The notes: generated by a model not told the origin, from the sequence alone. A DNA stretch of 64,000 nt from Vespula vulgaris (GCF_905475345.1 NC_066602.1:434001-498000); one strand, 5' to 3'. Numbered from the stretch's first letter, positions 11,061 to 22,529 are shown. Program-made: numbers and translations.

Positions 11061-11109
11061 TAGGAGGAGATACGAGCAATCGAAGTTGAGTGAACCGTTC
11101 ATTCTGTTT

Positions 11110-11200
11110 CGAGTCGTCCTAGAAGCACGTTCTTGAGTACTCTAGAAGATGGACGGCCCAGAGTAATATAAAAGCGCCTCTTCAGTCGCGATAATGGAAA
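11110..11200 (+). promoter_or_regulatory. Promoter P, unit 1: HSE-like palindrome and TATA box
   Basis: TTCttGAGtaCTCtaGAA at 11,130-11,147 has the alternating 5-base spacing of a heat-shock element, with GAG/CTC in place of GAA/TTC in the two central units. TATAAAAG follows at 11,167-11,174. The copies at 23,691, 42,085 and 60,156 keep the TATA box but have a degraded palindrome. The sequence just upstream is the head-to-head fold of two arms. Confidence 0.5.
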
Positions 11201-11860
11201 CCATCTGTAGCATTTTAAGCAACACGCTCTCGGTTAGTTAAATCTTAATTGAATTTTATATATCAATAGTTTAATATCAACGCATTATACTGTGTTTTAT
11301 ACCATTTTTTGTTCCATTCCACTGTTTTATATATAGTATATTTTATAATATATCATAGAAAGTCGTATAGTTTGTTATTATAATTTTACACTATATATTA
11401 CATCGCGCAATTTGTCTTGGATATATTATTGTATAATATTAAACAGAGAAAATAGTATAATTGGGGTTATTTGTCCGAAAATTTAGTGAAATATTTAGCC
11501 AATATGAATATCCCTTGGAACGGTTATAATTGACAATCTCTGAATATCCCTTGGAACGGTTATAATTGACAATCTCTTTTATTAATTGACGGGTTCTTGC
11601 AGAACTGTCTTTCGATAAATGAATAGTAATGCAGTATTAAGAATAGTAGTATCATTACATTCTGCTTAAAATCAGCTCATATATTTCCTCTTTTATTTAC
11701 TATTCAAAAACAGGTAAAAATTATATAAAGTTAAACTGATATTTCCGTCTATTTCCAGGATATAGTTTTCGATGCGGCGTCACCACATACTTTGCGAACA
11801 GTCGATATTCCTTATATAAACGTCAAGAAGAGTGGACCGAATAATTCAAGGAACCATTAG
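11194..11860 (+). CDS. Gene P 5' exons, unit 1 (tentative 46-residue product)
   Basis: Exon 1 (11,194-11,232) encodes M-E-T-I-C-S-I-L-S-N-T-L-S and ends at a GTTAGT donor-like site. Exon 2 starts at 11,759 after a branch-like CTGAT, a pyrimidine tract and CCAG, and stays open in phase 0 for 33 codons to TAG at 11,858-11,860 (residues include F-D-A-A-S-P-H-T-L-R-T). In units 3 to 5 the same exon has a 2-base loss that shifts the frame. A second donor-like AGCT|GTAAGT is at 11,908. The ATG is only 27 bases from the TATA box, so exon 1 could equally be a leader and the real frame may differ. I do not recognise the family. Confidence 0.22.
11506..11577. repeat. 36-bp perfect tandem duplication in gene P intron
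   Basis: Two adjacent copies starting GAATATCCCTTGG, period 36. Only one copy is present at the matching sites in units 3 and 5, so this is private to unit 2. Confidence 0.85.
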
Positions 11861-12019
11861 AGAGGAACATCAATTGCTACCACGCGCGTTTATTCCTGGC
11901 AATTAGCTGTAAGTAATTTTTTATTTTCTTGATTAGCAGCGAGTCATAATTATAATAATAAGTTTTGTGAAAATTCTGCTTTAAATTTCTAAATTGATCG
12001 TATTATATTCCTATTGTTT

Positions 12020-12570
12020 TGGGGACATTCCCAAATCATGTTGCATAAACTAGATATCTGTTACACTTGTGATCCTAATGATGCATACCTCGGTGTAATA
12101 TTACGGAAATTTAGTAAAATGTTTGCAATAATATAAAAACACCTTGAAATGTTAATATTGAGCAGTCTCCTTTTTTAATTAATTAGGGTAATTACAAAAG
12201 TGTATTTCATTCGATCAATAGTGATATGATATTACGGGTTAAAAGTTATCATGAAACACACCTTCTAATATCTTTCATAGTAATAATTTGCTTAATTACG
12301 TTTATTCATAGAAAGAGATACTACTATTTTCGCTGGATCAGTACATTTTTCACGGTTATCTTAGACAAACACTTAAATAATATTTTTTCTTATACACACG
12401 TACGTGAACGTAATTTTCTTCATTTTTTTTCAGGCGAAAGCGACAGAGCTTCGATGTTTACTCGTCGGAGTAGAAAGGATGACTGATCCGGAAACTGTCT
12501 AAATCAATCATTTTACGACTTTACAGAGAGCGACCGATCGCCATTTCAAAATTCAAGTCTATCGGAAAAT
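12020..12570 (+). pseudogene. Gene P 3' exons, unit 2 copy (broken)
   Basis: Homologous to 24,594-25,044. The D-P-N-D-A-Y-L-G-V segment is present, but the upstream CACAG acceptor is lost to a 15-base deletion. The donor, GTAAAA in unit 3, reads ATAAAA here. The final exon after TTTTTTTTCAG (12,433) is retained. Confidence 0.4.
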
Positions 12571-12927
12571 AAATTAAAAATAGTTGTTGCTTCGTAGGTG
12601 TCCCGTGGGGCGTTTAACGGAATGTTACTAAAACAGTGGTTTATTTAACTTCTCGTACATCTTTTTCGTTCAAATGGATTTAAAATTACCGAAAGTATTA
12701 AGTTTGAAGTTTTCACCTGTGGAAAGTGAAGACAACCTTCAAATTCATTCAAAGGTTCGTTCATATTGACATTATACGTAGCGACTCAACTCAGATGCAA
12801 CCACTCTGAGATTAAAATTAGAAACTGTTGAAACTGTAGGTTAAAATTATTACATGTTCCTTGCGCGTTACGATCTTCGTAATGTTTAAACGTGTTTGTG
12901 TTTGTGTGTGCGTGAGTATATACATAC

Positions 12928-12930
<3 letters not shown>

Positions 12931-12962
<32 letters not shown>

Positions 12963-12984
12963 TGTATGTATGTATGTATGTATG

Positions 12985-13018
<34 letters not shown>

Positions 13019-13066
13019 TGTATGTATGTATGTATGTATGTATGTATGTATGTATGTATGTATGTA
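12931..13066. repeat. (TATG)n microsatellite
   Basis: About 33 near-perfect tetranucleotide units with one TATATA interruption near 12,985. Frames across it on both strands are artefacts. The same site in other units holds (AT)n. Confidence 0.95.
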
Positions 13067-13069
13067 GAG

Positions 13070-14470
13070 AATCCATCTGCCGTCTGAAAAGAATAATGAA
13101 AATTTCATTCATGCACGTAGCAAATATAAGGAAAAATTTTATATAATTTTTTCGCCAAGCTAACTTTAAACAATATGTAATGATCTTGCAAATTTCTGAG
13201 TGAAAATTGTTTCATCCTGCTCTATTAATAATTACGTCTTACAGGACTGGCTGTATAAAAACAATAATGATCTCGCTGAATAATCAATTGACGCTGATAA
13301 ATGAAGATAAGAAAAATTAAAATAAGCTTTATCTTATCGAGAATGTTGTTTAAAATGATATAGACGATATACTCCATTATCGTGCCTGGGGGGGTGCTTA
13401 TATATCGTTCCATCTGCTGGAGTACCTAGAACCTGCATGGGTGACTAAGAGACTCAGAATCAACAGCTTGTATTCCTCTTTAAAGAATACAATAAATTCA
13501 ATGATCAAATAAAATTCGTTTGCCATTTATTTTGGCCCCCATTATTTTGCAGATATTAACGAGATGTTATGTCTTCCGCGATAATCTCATCACAATGTTC
13601 CGAATAATCATGGATAGATACTATCTCAAAGGGGAAATTTCTTTTTAGTTTTAACCTTCTTTTTTCCATTCGATTCCGCTTATCGGTCATTCTCTATACC
13701 TCATCTCTCTCTCTCTTGATTATTTTTGTAAGCATCGTGTTTGGTTTATCTACTTTTCAATGAGGACCGTATGTTTGAGGTACATATTTATTCATATTTA
13801 TATAATTTTCGTGAAGAGAACGTCGACATTATCAAGACAAGAAGACTTCCAAAATTGTATTCAAAAGAAAAGATTATCTCAAGGAAGGGCTATCTTCCTA
13901 CAACATTTATAATTTTTACTTTGAGCGCTGTCGACCGTTTAATCGAACGACGATAGTAGGAAAACAATATAATAAATCTATACTATTTTGGGGGAAGTAT
14001 TACGTAAATGTTTATTATATGTACGCTGATGGATATATTTAATCATTCGAGTAAATATTAGAAAAATGCTAAATAAATTTGTCATATTATATTACTAGAA
14101 ATATTATGAAATCGTTTCTATACTCGGTTATACGTAATGAGAAATAAACGAATCGAGAAAGATCATATTTTCCGAGGAACGAATTAGTTTGGAGCGTAAT
14201 ATACGAAATATTAGATTACTTGAAATATAATTGGAACATACTTTGAAATTTTCCAGTCATAAATAAATTCTTAGGAAAATGTACTCGTTCGTATGAAAGA
14301 ACACAATTAGTCGTGGTACATCGATTTGCAAATTCAATAATGCATTTTTAGGCAATAATAGGTCATTTAAATACTCTGCTAATCGTATTGCCGAATGGTC
14401 TGCTTGGTTCGATGAGAAGAAAACAAATGAAAAAATACCTTTCTTCTTATCAAAATAAGGGTGGAGTTAT
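13070..14470 (+). repeat. Spacers N and M, plus arm (unit 2)
   Basis: N contains a conserved G7 run in CCTGGGGGGGTGC at 13,385-13,397, followed by TTATATAT. M contains the GTTTGGTTTATCTAC segment. Homologous to 25,730-26,410, 43,730-44,400 and 62,195-62,875. Frames in M vary between copies and I do not call a gene. Confidence 0.55.
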
Positions 14471-14479
14471 AGGCACCTA

Positions 14480-14560
14480 CGCCCACAGAACCGCGCACGT
14501 ATTCCCGTCCACATGGTAGCGCTCATGAGCGCACACAAAAGCACACGTACATGGAGAGAA
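14480..14560 (+). repeat. GC-rich conserved element, copy 4 (plus)
   Basis: CCGCGCACG and CCCGTCCACATGG boxes, with the GCGCTCATGAGCGC palindrome-like core. Confidence 0.5.
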
Positions 14561-14569
14561 GCAATACCA

Positions 14570-16500
14570 AATCTTTTAATCCGAGGATAATTGACGATAC
14601 GCATGTAGAAGGTAATACGTACATGCATTTTCAGTAAGACCCAATCAAAACTTACTAACAAGAGAATTGGCTTTACGCAGCAAATTAATTCGTTCAAATT
14701 TCTATATTACAGAAAAACGTACATTTAATATTATAAATATTCTTTCAATACATATCGTAACAATTGTAATGAAAAATTTGAAACATTAAACTCAAAATTT
14801 TTTCTCTTTATGATTAGATGGAATAACTACTCAATTTAAATGGATAAATAACAAGGACACTATGACGTAAATATGGAATTATCATTTTCCGTATAATTTA
14901 AAAGTAATCTCGGGCTAGCATTATTATCTATATAAGAAAAGCAGTGAATCTTTATATCGTTCTCGTGGGATTAAACATGTTAGAAGATAAACTTTCCTCA
15001 GATGCATTTCAATTCCACTTTGATTTACGTTCCATCTGCAACGTCGGACAACCCTTCAACCGCCTATTTGATTCGAATCCCTCTAGCTGAAACTCCCCAT
15101 CTATGGATCCTTTCAAAAAGGCATATTCCGTCTAGCCACACCGTTATTCGAACGAGAGAGATTAGGTCGAATTAAAAGAGATTGGTCGAGAAATTCATTT
15201 CCTCCCAACCCATATTCTTTTCGGCCTTTTCAACCCTTTCGACCGCTTAACAGACCATTTTAATTGATCTGCGTAAAGCGCATTCAAATGAAATACGCAA
15301 AAGAGAAGATGATATAACGAAAAAAAAAAAAAATGAATATGGGGAAAGATTTTCTCTGAATCCGTATTCCATATTATTGCTTAATAAAGAGAAAGAACTG
15401 ATAGTATCAAAAAACACAAAAAAATAGAAATTAATTCTTATTGATAGTCATTTTTAAGCATACAAACAAGAAAAAACTTAATTGTCAATCGTCAACATTC
15501 TTTAGTTCATTTCAAATTATAAACTGTAAAGAAAAAAAGAAAAGAAAAAAAAAGAGAAAAGTAACATTCCGAATTAAAAGATATTTGTTCAATCATAAAA
15601 GAGAAGTTCATTTCCCCTTAATTATTTTCATTTTCGACCTTTCCGTCCGTGAAAGCAATTAACGTGCGTAAAACATAATAACAATTTGTATCCAGAGTCC
15701 TTTCGGTCGTTAGCTCTCAACAAATCGATGGCAATTTATCGCGCAAACGTCATCCTACGATTCACATCACATTATATATCAGAATTTTTAAATCACATAA
15801 TGTATTATAAAGATCCTTGGTTTATATGAATTCGTAGATATTGAGGAACATATTTCGTTATAAAAAGACAAAAATTGTATTCCTCATTATTTTCTACGAA
15901 ATCTATGATTAGTTCTCAAGCAATTCTTTTACAACATTTTCATCTCTTTCATCAATGAGCTTCTTCGTTTTCTTGCTAGAAGATATAACTATCACTTCTA
16001 TCGTTTTCTTCCGGATTAATATTTATTTTTTCTAACGTATCTATATAAATGTCTTTCTGGAATTCCTCTTATCTATTTATATCTTATAGCATGAGTCTTG
16101 TAGGTATGTCTTTGCCGTTCAATTTGCCGTTCAAAAAAAAAAAAAAAAAAAAAAATAAAAAAAAATGGATGAATAAATGAAATGGAGATAATCGCAGTTT
16201 ACGAAATCACGGAATGATACATAACAACAATATAATACTTTACTGGTTTTTTGATTAATTAGTCGAGGGATCAATTTATACTACTACAAGCTTTAATAAG
16301 AACTCGTTTCAGGTTTGACAATCTCTCTCCAGTATTATGATCGAATGTTTACTTCATCAAATATCACTATATATACAAGTTCTTCGTACAACCCTCCTTA
16401 AGCGGATCAGAGAAGGGCTCAGACTGTCGTGAAAGCATTTCCCGTGTTCTCCTTTGTGAACTCGATTGATATTCTTTTCGTATAACTTAGTAATTGGACG
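14570..16500. other. Spacer with MTTN relic, deletion junction and poly-A run (unit 2)
   Basis: An MTTN relic (minus strand) is at about 14,940-15,120. Plus-arm spacer continues to about 15,560. From about 15,630 the sequence matches 52,370 of unit 4, marking the unit-2 deletion. An inverted MAKY relic (minus strand) is at 15,960-16,080. An A-rich run with A22 occupies 16,132-16,165. No intact gene is seen. Confidence 0.5.
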
Positions 16501-16559
16501 ATTTTTTGATTTGTTTTATTGTGCCGTTTCAACAGAAAACTTCACAGAAATATGAATTT

Positions 16560-17110
16560 CTCAAAAAGTTGCGGTGGAAACAGTGGTTCCTCCATAATCA
16601 TTAAATAACTCTGAGCTCCTCCCGGAGAAGAAATATGTAAAAGGAAAGAAGGTAATATTACGATAAAAAGATAAATAGGAGAAAAGATTTTATCTGAAAC
16701 CATATATTTTATTACTATTGCGTAATAAAGAAAAGGAAGTCTTTGTTAAGCAATAGGTATTTGTTTACAAGGATGAAAGGTAATATAAGATACATATGTT
16801 ATCAAGGAATGCCGAAGTAGAAATACCTTCCGACGAAAAAAAAAATTTTTTCGTCGGAAGTTATATCTACTTCCTTGTTCTTTGAAAACATTTTCTCCAA
16901 ATATTACATTCCTTTCTTGTAAACAAATGCATATTGCTCCTGTTATCGAAGAATTCATTTTCGTTATTGCACAATGGTAAAAAAACGTATTCGGAGAAAA
17001 TCTTTTGTCATATTTATGGTTTCCTAATATTACCTTCCCCTCTTTCCCGTATTGTCCCGCCGAGAAAACCGCTCAGTCATTGGATCGAGGAGTGGTCAAA
17101 TTACCAAGTT
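16560..17110. repeat. Hairpin-centred inverted repeat T2, unit 2
   Basis: The perfect core is CTTCCGACGAAAAAA and its reverse complement, 16,827-16,860. Imperfect arms extend at least 150-200 bases each way. The near-identical copy at 53,291-53,325 has one extra base in the A run and a 5-base indel on the left arm. Confidence 0.75.
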
Positions 17111-17270
17111 ATATGAAAAGTATATCAGTCGGTTCTACGAAAAAGAAGGACATTCACAATGGTCTGGAGGATTCACTAAACCACTTAAAGAGAGTGATAA
17201 CGAATTGTCTGCAATAGTACGCGAGTACGCCCCGTACGAGGTAGCGATATTTGATGGAGTAAACAAGTAA
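17052..17270 (+). other. Unassigned 72-codon open frame
   Basis: The C-terminal half (S-D-N-E-L-S-A-I-V-R-E-Y-A-P-Y) stays open in the diverged copy at about 35,980-36,150. The six codon differences I read there are all amino-acid changing, and the unit-1 copy is frameshifted. Near-identical copy at 53,517-53,735. Probably not a conserved gene. Confidence 0.15.
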
Positions 17271-17468
17271 TCATAAAACTGAGCAGATATTTTCGAAGCT
17301 AAACTCGCTTCGTATTGAAACTTATAGTGAAATAGATAGTTCCTTGGACTAATAAGCCAGAAAATCTGAAACGTAATATTCTTTTGGTATATATCGTTTC
17401 GTGATTTCGTAATATACAATTTGAGATTATCAACACGTTTATTTACTTCTTTCTTTTTCATTAAGAGA

Positions 17469-17663
17469 ATGGCAAACTATCCAAACACGAGTGAGTTTCG
17501 TGTCATAAGTAGTACCGAAGAGGAATTCCACATAGACATTTATACAGATACGTAACAAAAAATAAATATTATTAGGGAAGAAAACGAGAAGAGTGATAGT
17601 CATTACATCCAACAAAAAAACGGAGATATAATGCGAGGGATCATAAAGTGGAAAGAGAATTGA
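17469..17663 (+). pseudogene. MAKY pseudogene, unit 2
   Basis: The first 28 codons match 9,601, then TAA at 17,553-17,555 replaces the leucine codon. The remainder is still alignable to TGA at 17,661-17,663. Confidence 0.45.
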
Positions 17664-17869
17664 TTCAATATTTATCATAGACGTCGTAGAATATTATAAA
17701 GAACAAAATTTTAATTTTTTTGCAAAGACATATGATCCTCCATGTTTATAAATTCTCCTGTTAACGGGTATTGATCGGGGTTTAACGACCTGCACGTACC
17801 GCCTACCTACTCTCGTACTTACCGTCCAGCACCATCATACTAAACGATTTATTATTACCTCTCTCCGTG

Positions 17870-17960
17870 CACCTGCGCGCTTACATGCGCGTTTACGTAC
17901 GCGAGTTCAAGTGGGCGAGAATGAGTGTGCCTGTCTGCGTACATCTCTTCTCTTGATTTG
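17870..17960 (-). repeat. GC-rich conserved element, copy 5 (minus)
   Basis: CTGCGCGCTTACATGCGCG is followed by TTTACGTACGCGAG, an internal local duplication of the core, and then GTGGGCG. Confidence 0.55.
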
Positions 17961-18049
17961 AAAACAAGAAAGGTATTTTGTCATTAGTTTTCCTCTCACA
18001 AAACCAAGCAAACAATTCGATGATAAGATTAGCGGTATAATTCAATTAT

Positions 18050-18330
18050 CTATTTAGCCGTATCATTTAATCTGGTTAAGTCTTTTGCAGATCCATCTAC
18101 CACGACTAATTTGATTCTTCTGCATGAACGGGTACATTTTCCTAGAAATTTACTCCCTATCGGAGAAGGCAAAACAATGATCCCATTCTACCTCCAGTTA
18201 TATAATATTTCGCATATCATGGTCCAAATCAATCTGATGCTGAGAAAATAGTCCATTGCTCTGCAGAATATGTAACCGTGTTATCAAACGATGTATTTTA
18301 ATAGACGATTGAACTATAGAGCTAATCTCC
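18050..18330. repeat. Inverted-repeat turn T4 (minus arm to plus arm)
   Basis: GC element copies 5 (minus) and 6 (plus) face each other across about 450 bases with the turn near 18,200-18,250. Near-identical in unit 4 near 54,680. Confidence 0.5.
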
Positions 18331-18409
18331 ATTTATCTGCTTGGTCTGATGATAGGAAAACAAATGAAAACATATTTCCCTTATTATCAAGATAAGACAG
18401 GAGTCGTAC

Positions 18410-18500
18410 GCATACACTCACACAGGACCAGGCACTCAAACCCGTCCATTCGAACTGGCGCAGATAGGGGCGCACCAAAGCACACGCAGATGGAATAATG
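18410..18500 (+). repeat. GC-rich conserved element, copy 6 (plus)
   Basis: Degenerate plus-orientation copy with GACCAGGCAC, CCCGTCCATTCG and GCGCAGATAGGGGCGC. Confidence 0.45.
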
Positions 18501-18869
18501 AAAGGATTAAAACGAAAGTACTTGACGATAAGTACGGGAGAACGTAATAATAATCGGTAATTCGCGCTACGCACCAAAGGACTTCGTCCAAATTTCAATG
18601 TTTATGAAGATCGCTAATTAAATATTACGAATATTTTTTAATGACATGTCGTGAATATTATGACAAACAATTTGAAATATAGAATTCAGCATTTTTCCTT
18701 TCTTAATCATATCGAACGGTTACCTAATTTAAAGCGATGGGATAACGATGACGTGTCCGTGGACTTTCCATTTCCCGTATAATTTAAAAATATTTCCCTG
18801 TTAACGTTATTACTACAAAAACGGTGAATCTTTTCATCGTCCCTGTATGTTACCTCCCTCAGTTTTATT

Positions 18870-19050
18870 TCAATCCCCCTTTGACCATTGCCCCGACGTA
18901 GAACGTCCGACGGCCCTTCGACAAATCTCTCTAAGTACAATCCCACGTGACTTACAGTCAAAGCCGCTTACGTTTGAATCCTTTGAAAAAGGTAAATCCC
19001 TCCCATTTCCTCTTACCGCCGTTCCAAGCTTAATAAAACAATGCCATGTT
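18870..19050 (-). pseudogene. MTTN relic, plus arm (unit 2)
   Basis: The minus strand keeps a recognisable arginine-phenylalanine-valine-glutamate-glycine-proline-serine-aspartate-valine stretch matching the 31,083 ORF, but lacks its start. Confidence 0.4.
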
Positions 19051-19310
19051 GGTCTTTCCTGACTTCGTCGGAAAAACGAATGTTTTTTCTCCTCTTTCCT
19101 TTTCCTAGGTATTCTCAATCCGATAATGCACGCAATAGCAATAGCTAACTATGTTCCTTCGTTGGTTAGAATTTTCCGCCGTTTCTTCAACCACTCTTCC
19201 GTTATAACGATCCAATGCGCTATAATATAAAAGATGAAATTAATATAGAAAAGTGAATAAGATACGTGACAAGTTACATATATCTGATTTCTTCGTACCT
19301 CATGAATTAT
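19051..19310. repeat. Inverted-repeat turn T5 and gene Q 3' flank
   Basis: The minus strand from 19,310 to about 19,160 matches the plus-strand sequence just after the Q relic at 3,360-3,520 (GCGCATTGGA, then AATTCTAACCAA). The plus arm with MTTN ends near 19,130. Confidence 0.5.
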
Positions 19311-19313
19311 AAT

Positions 19314-19594
19314 TCAATATTGAAGTCGATGATAGCTATAATAATGCTCTAGCAAAAGCAACATGCTGCTTTCATACACCAGATAATTAGCTTCCTCCTT
19401 CACCAACGTGGGTTTCAGATTATTCGCAACATTTGTAATAAATTCGTAAGCATCAGCTTCCTCCAACGTTTTTACGATCTGACACATTAAATGACGAATG
19501 ACATGTAACGCAAGATTCTATGAGAAAATATTGAAATTTTTATTCATATATTATTATTCACCTGCTCTCCTTCATCTAGCATCTTGCTTCCCAT
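19314..19594 (-). CDS. Gene Q C-terminal exons (best copy, 78 residues)
   Basis: Minus strand, join of 19,562-19,594 and 19,314-19,517, with a 44-base GTGAAT...CATAG intron. The frame is M-G-S-K-M-L-D-E-G-E-Q, then a helix-like N-L-A-L-H-V-I-R-H-L-M-C-Q-I-V-K-T-L-E-E-A-D-A-Y, ending H-Y-Y-S-Y-H-R-L-Q-Y. It aligns without gaps for 30 residues with gene P (24,640-25,044) around D-A-Y, N-[FY] and V-Y. Upstream exon-like segments (19,664-19,756 and 19,847-20,070) have good splice signals, but their frames do not join in phase, and 19,847-20,070 has stops. The start is therefore uncertain, and the locus may be a pseudogene or untranslated. I do not recognise the family. Confidence 0.35.
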
Positions 19595-19663
19595 ATCTAA
19601 TATTCTTCATTACATTAGTTGAAAGATATATGGGTTCTTGATTTATATAAACTGATACAATAC

Positions 19664-20070
19664 CTTAAGGATAGCTGCAGTTAGGAGACCTAATGTCCCT
19701 CTCATCAATAGCAATACTCCGGTAGCCATCATAAAATCTTTGTAAAAATTCAGTAACTGAAATAAAACGTACTTATGATACAGATTTTATCTCGCACATT
19801 ATACTTTCTAATAAAAAATTTACATCTTGTTTCCAAAATATCTTACCATTCGATAAACACAGCATTGATTGATTGTCCATTTAAATATAAGATTGAACAG
19901 GAAAATGTTTTCATTTCGTTATCAGGTTGATGGTCAGATATTTATACTATCCTTGTAAGACATATCACAAGATGTACGGAAGAACAGGAGATGTAAGGTA
20001 AATAAGTTTCACTTCCGATGTCTAATGTTTAATTATCAAGTTGAGCGTAGTTGATATTCTCGTATCTTCT
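19664..20070 (-). pseudogene. Gene Q upstream exon-like segments
   Basis: Segment 19,847-20,070 follows TTATTTCCAG and ends at ATG|GTAAG. Its ancestral frame, seen intact over about 70 codons in the 37,666-37,889 copy (S-D-H-Q-P-D-N-E, then N-A-V-F-I-E), is broken here by TAA and TAG. Segment 19,664-19,756 (93 bases, TTTCAG to AAG|GTATTG) is open in two frames, neither in phase with both neighbours. Confidence 0.35.
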
Positions 20071-20399
20071 CTGGAAATAATTACAATTCAGATAACAGTC
20101 GATTCTGCTCTCACCCAACAATTCATGGCTATTGGAACTGCCTTCGTCTGTGTTTTGTCTTCTGTATCTCTGGAAATGTTTACAATTCATAGTTTAGTTA
20201 AGAGTCATGAGAGATGCTCAATTGTTCATTGAAATTGTGCAGTCAGCAAAGGTAAATCGGGTTACGCTCTTTTAAGGGATATAAAATTTCTTCTACCAGA
20301 AGCAACAAAGTAATACTTAGGATGGCATTGATCACGAAAATCAGTTTCATTTCCGTAATATTCTATTGAAATTTTAGAATAAGTTACATACTAACGTTT

Positions 20400-20660
20400 A
20401 CGGATAAATCTACATTATATCGATAAGGAACAAAAGACTAGTGAGAATGAAGAACTTATACCGTTTGGATTGCTTGTAAGTTTCTTTGAGACGTATGACG
20501 CGTAAACACGATTATTTTGCACATACTTGCACATTACTCGTTCAAAAATTTTTGAAAGCATGACCTTCGCATGCGAGACTCTTCCTCAAATCGTCAGGTC
20601 CGAAGACCCAGCTAATTTTCGAGACGTGGCTCGGTGGAAGGGGTTATTACATTCTAAGCC
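20400..20660 (-). promoter_or_regulatory. Promoter S, minus orientation, upstream of gene Q (unit 2)
   Basis: Minus-strand homologue of 2,440-2,610: leader ACAAGC...TTCTCACTAGTC, GCGTCATACG and AAGGTCATGC. There is no clear TATA box (GTGTTTACGC stands at the site) and no X-box. It lies about 330 bases upstream of the Q exon-like segments. Confidence 0.35.
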
Positions 20661-22300
20661 GATCAATCAATACCACGTATTACAGGATAGAAAGAGCGGA
20701 AATGTCATGGGTCGCGAGGAAGTAAATTTCCGACTAGTTTTCAAATATCTGGACAAATTATTTTCCTTTTTTTGTATTCGTTCTTTTCTGTCTCTTTCAT
20801 CCATTGTTTTTCTACAATATACAATTAGAAATTAACTAAAAAATTTTGACAGCCGCCTTTTAATATTTTTCCGGTTTTTATCGTTAAAAATATACATCAT
20901 TCTCGAATCAAGTATTAATTTTGAGTAAGAAAAATTCCATGAAAATTTGTTATACGATATCATCTTTAATTCTCTTTCTTTATTTATGCTAACGATCTTC
21001 TCTCTTTCTTTATTACACGGTACCAAAGAATATGGATTCAGAGAAAATCATTCCCTATATTTGTTTCTTTTTTCGCGTAATTTATTTGAATGCGCTTTAC
21101 GCATTTGAATCGAAACATTCTAAACCGCGGTCGAAAGAGGCGAATGGCGAATGATGCGGGGAAACGGATTTCCATCCACCAATCCCTTTTAATTCGAGTT
21201 ACTTTTGCTTTTTTCTGTTAACTACCATATGTAATAATCCAGATTGCATAACAGCATATTGTGATAAACGCTTTTGCTTCGATTAATTCATCGTGCCCTT
21301 ATTAATAGGGTATTCAGGGTTAATATTAATTGAAAAGGACTTAATTTTATTCTTGAAATTATCTCATAATAAAATGTATTGTGTTTGTTATTATACACAT
21401 TTTTAATTGCCATCTGTCAAGCGACGGTCAAAAATGTTATATATGCAAACAATATTTTTTTCCCTTTTCTTTTTTTCATAGTAAAAATGGTATAATCGGC
21501 GAAGTGATCAGCATGAGAAGTATATAACCGTCCTTTGAAATTTTCTTTTTTTTGTCACAGTTCATCGTTAGGTCCGTCATACATTATTTTAAAGCGCGAA
21601 TTTTAAAAAGTGAAAAGCTGCATATCCATATATACAATGGATTGAGAGCACACATTGAGTTATATGTTATCCGTCGGTAATATTGTAGTATCTAAGATTA
21701 TCAACGTCTTTCAAAACTTCTGCAATGCTTCTAGGAAATACCATATATTATCGTGCTGGAATAACTAGCAAGATATTTCCTTTTGAAACATCGTCCTCTT
21801 CTTTACCTTTCCCGTGATACCTTGTTCAATACCGCGTTCGTCAACTGATCGATATTAAACGGAAAGTGAAAGAGGAAGACAAAAATTATAATTGCCATAA
21901 CGACAAACCTTCTCGAGACTCAAATAGTACAGTTTCACTAAGCTACGTTCGAACGGTGGTATGGAGGTAGAGAAAATATATCTTCAAAGGATCAAAGCTT
22001 CGGTAAGAGGATATAATCAATTGCGTTCGGGAAAGATGGTCGTAGGGACATCCGACGGTGCACGCGAATCGTGGATCAAAGTGGAATTTTTGCTCTAATG
22101 AAGGAACGTTCCTTCGTATATAAGAAGATTTCTTCGCGGAATCTTTATGGATTCCATCTTTTTAAATCCTCAGAAGGATTCAATGCTGTCGGAAAGATAA
22201 AATAAAGATCAATAATAATGTTGACAGTGTTTTTCGATTTCGAACTATGTTTATTTTAATGACAATTAGTTAGAAAATTATACGATATTTATTTCAATGC
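20661..22300. other. Minus-arm spacer with MTTN relic (unit 2)
   Basis: AT-rich. A degenerate MTTN relic is at 21,895-22,070 (plus strand, no open frame). A 102-codon frame at 20,527-20,835 overlaps promoter S and is not maintained in the unit-3 copy, so I do not call it a gene. Confidence 0.45.
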
Positions 22301-22301
22301 C

Positions 22302-22448
22302 ATGAGTGAAATTGGAAAGGATAATCTCGAGACGATTAAGAATGATTCCAAAAAGGAAGATCTGCGAAACATTTTTGAAGCAGAAGAGGAAGAAAGAGCA
22401 GATAGAGGATATGAAGATATCCAAGGTGACTTTAAAGATTATTCATAA
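22302..22448 (+). pseudogene. MSEI ORF, truncated copy (48 codons)
   Basis: Matches the first half of the 86-codon acidic ORF at 40,105, but TAA follows K-D-Y-S. The donor-like CCAAG|GTGAGT of that copy reads GTGACT here. Confidence 0.4.
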
Positions 22449-22529
22449 ATACATCTGCGATTTACGACCTTCCCTACATATCAAGTACTTTCGTTTTAAA
22501 CGATTCGGTATTATTCCTCTTCATCATTT

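Noticed and set aside
12786..13146. Several 60-108 codon frames of repeated M-Y-V-C or H-T-Y-I residues on both strands
   Set aside because: They are translations of the TATG microsatellite and are open in many frames simply because the repeat contains no stop.
18707..19118. Overlapping 71-84 codon frames on both strands
   Set aside because: They are two strands of the degenerate MTTN relic; neither keeps the start or length of the intact copies.
19314..20070. Gene Q considered as an insect odorant receptor C-terminus because of small exons and hydrophobic L-L-L segments
   Set aside because: The receptor's conserved terminal motifs are absent, the hydrophobic 93-base segment is not in phase with its neighbours, and an acidic helical reading of the last exon fits better.
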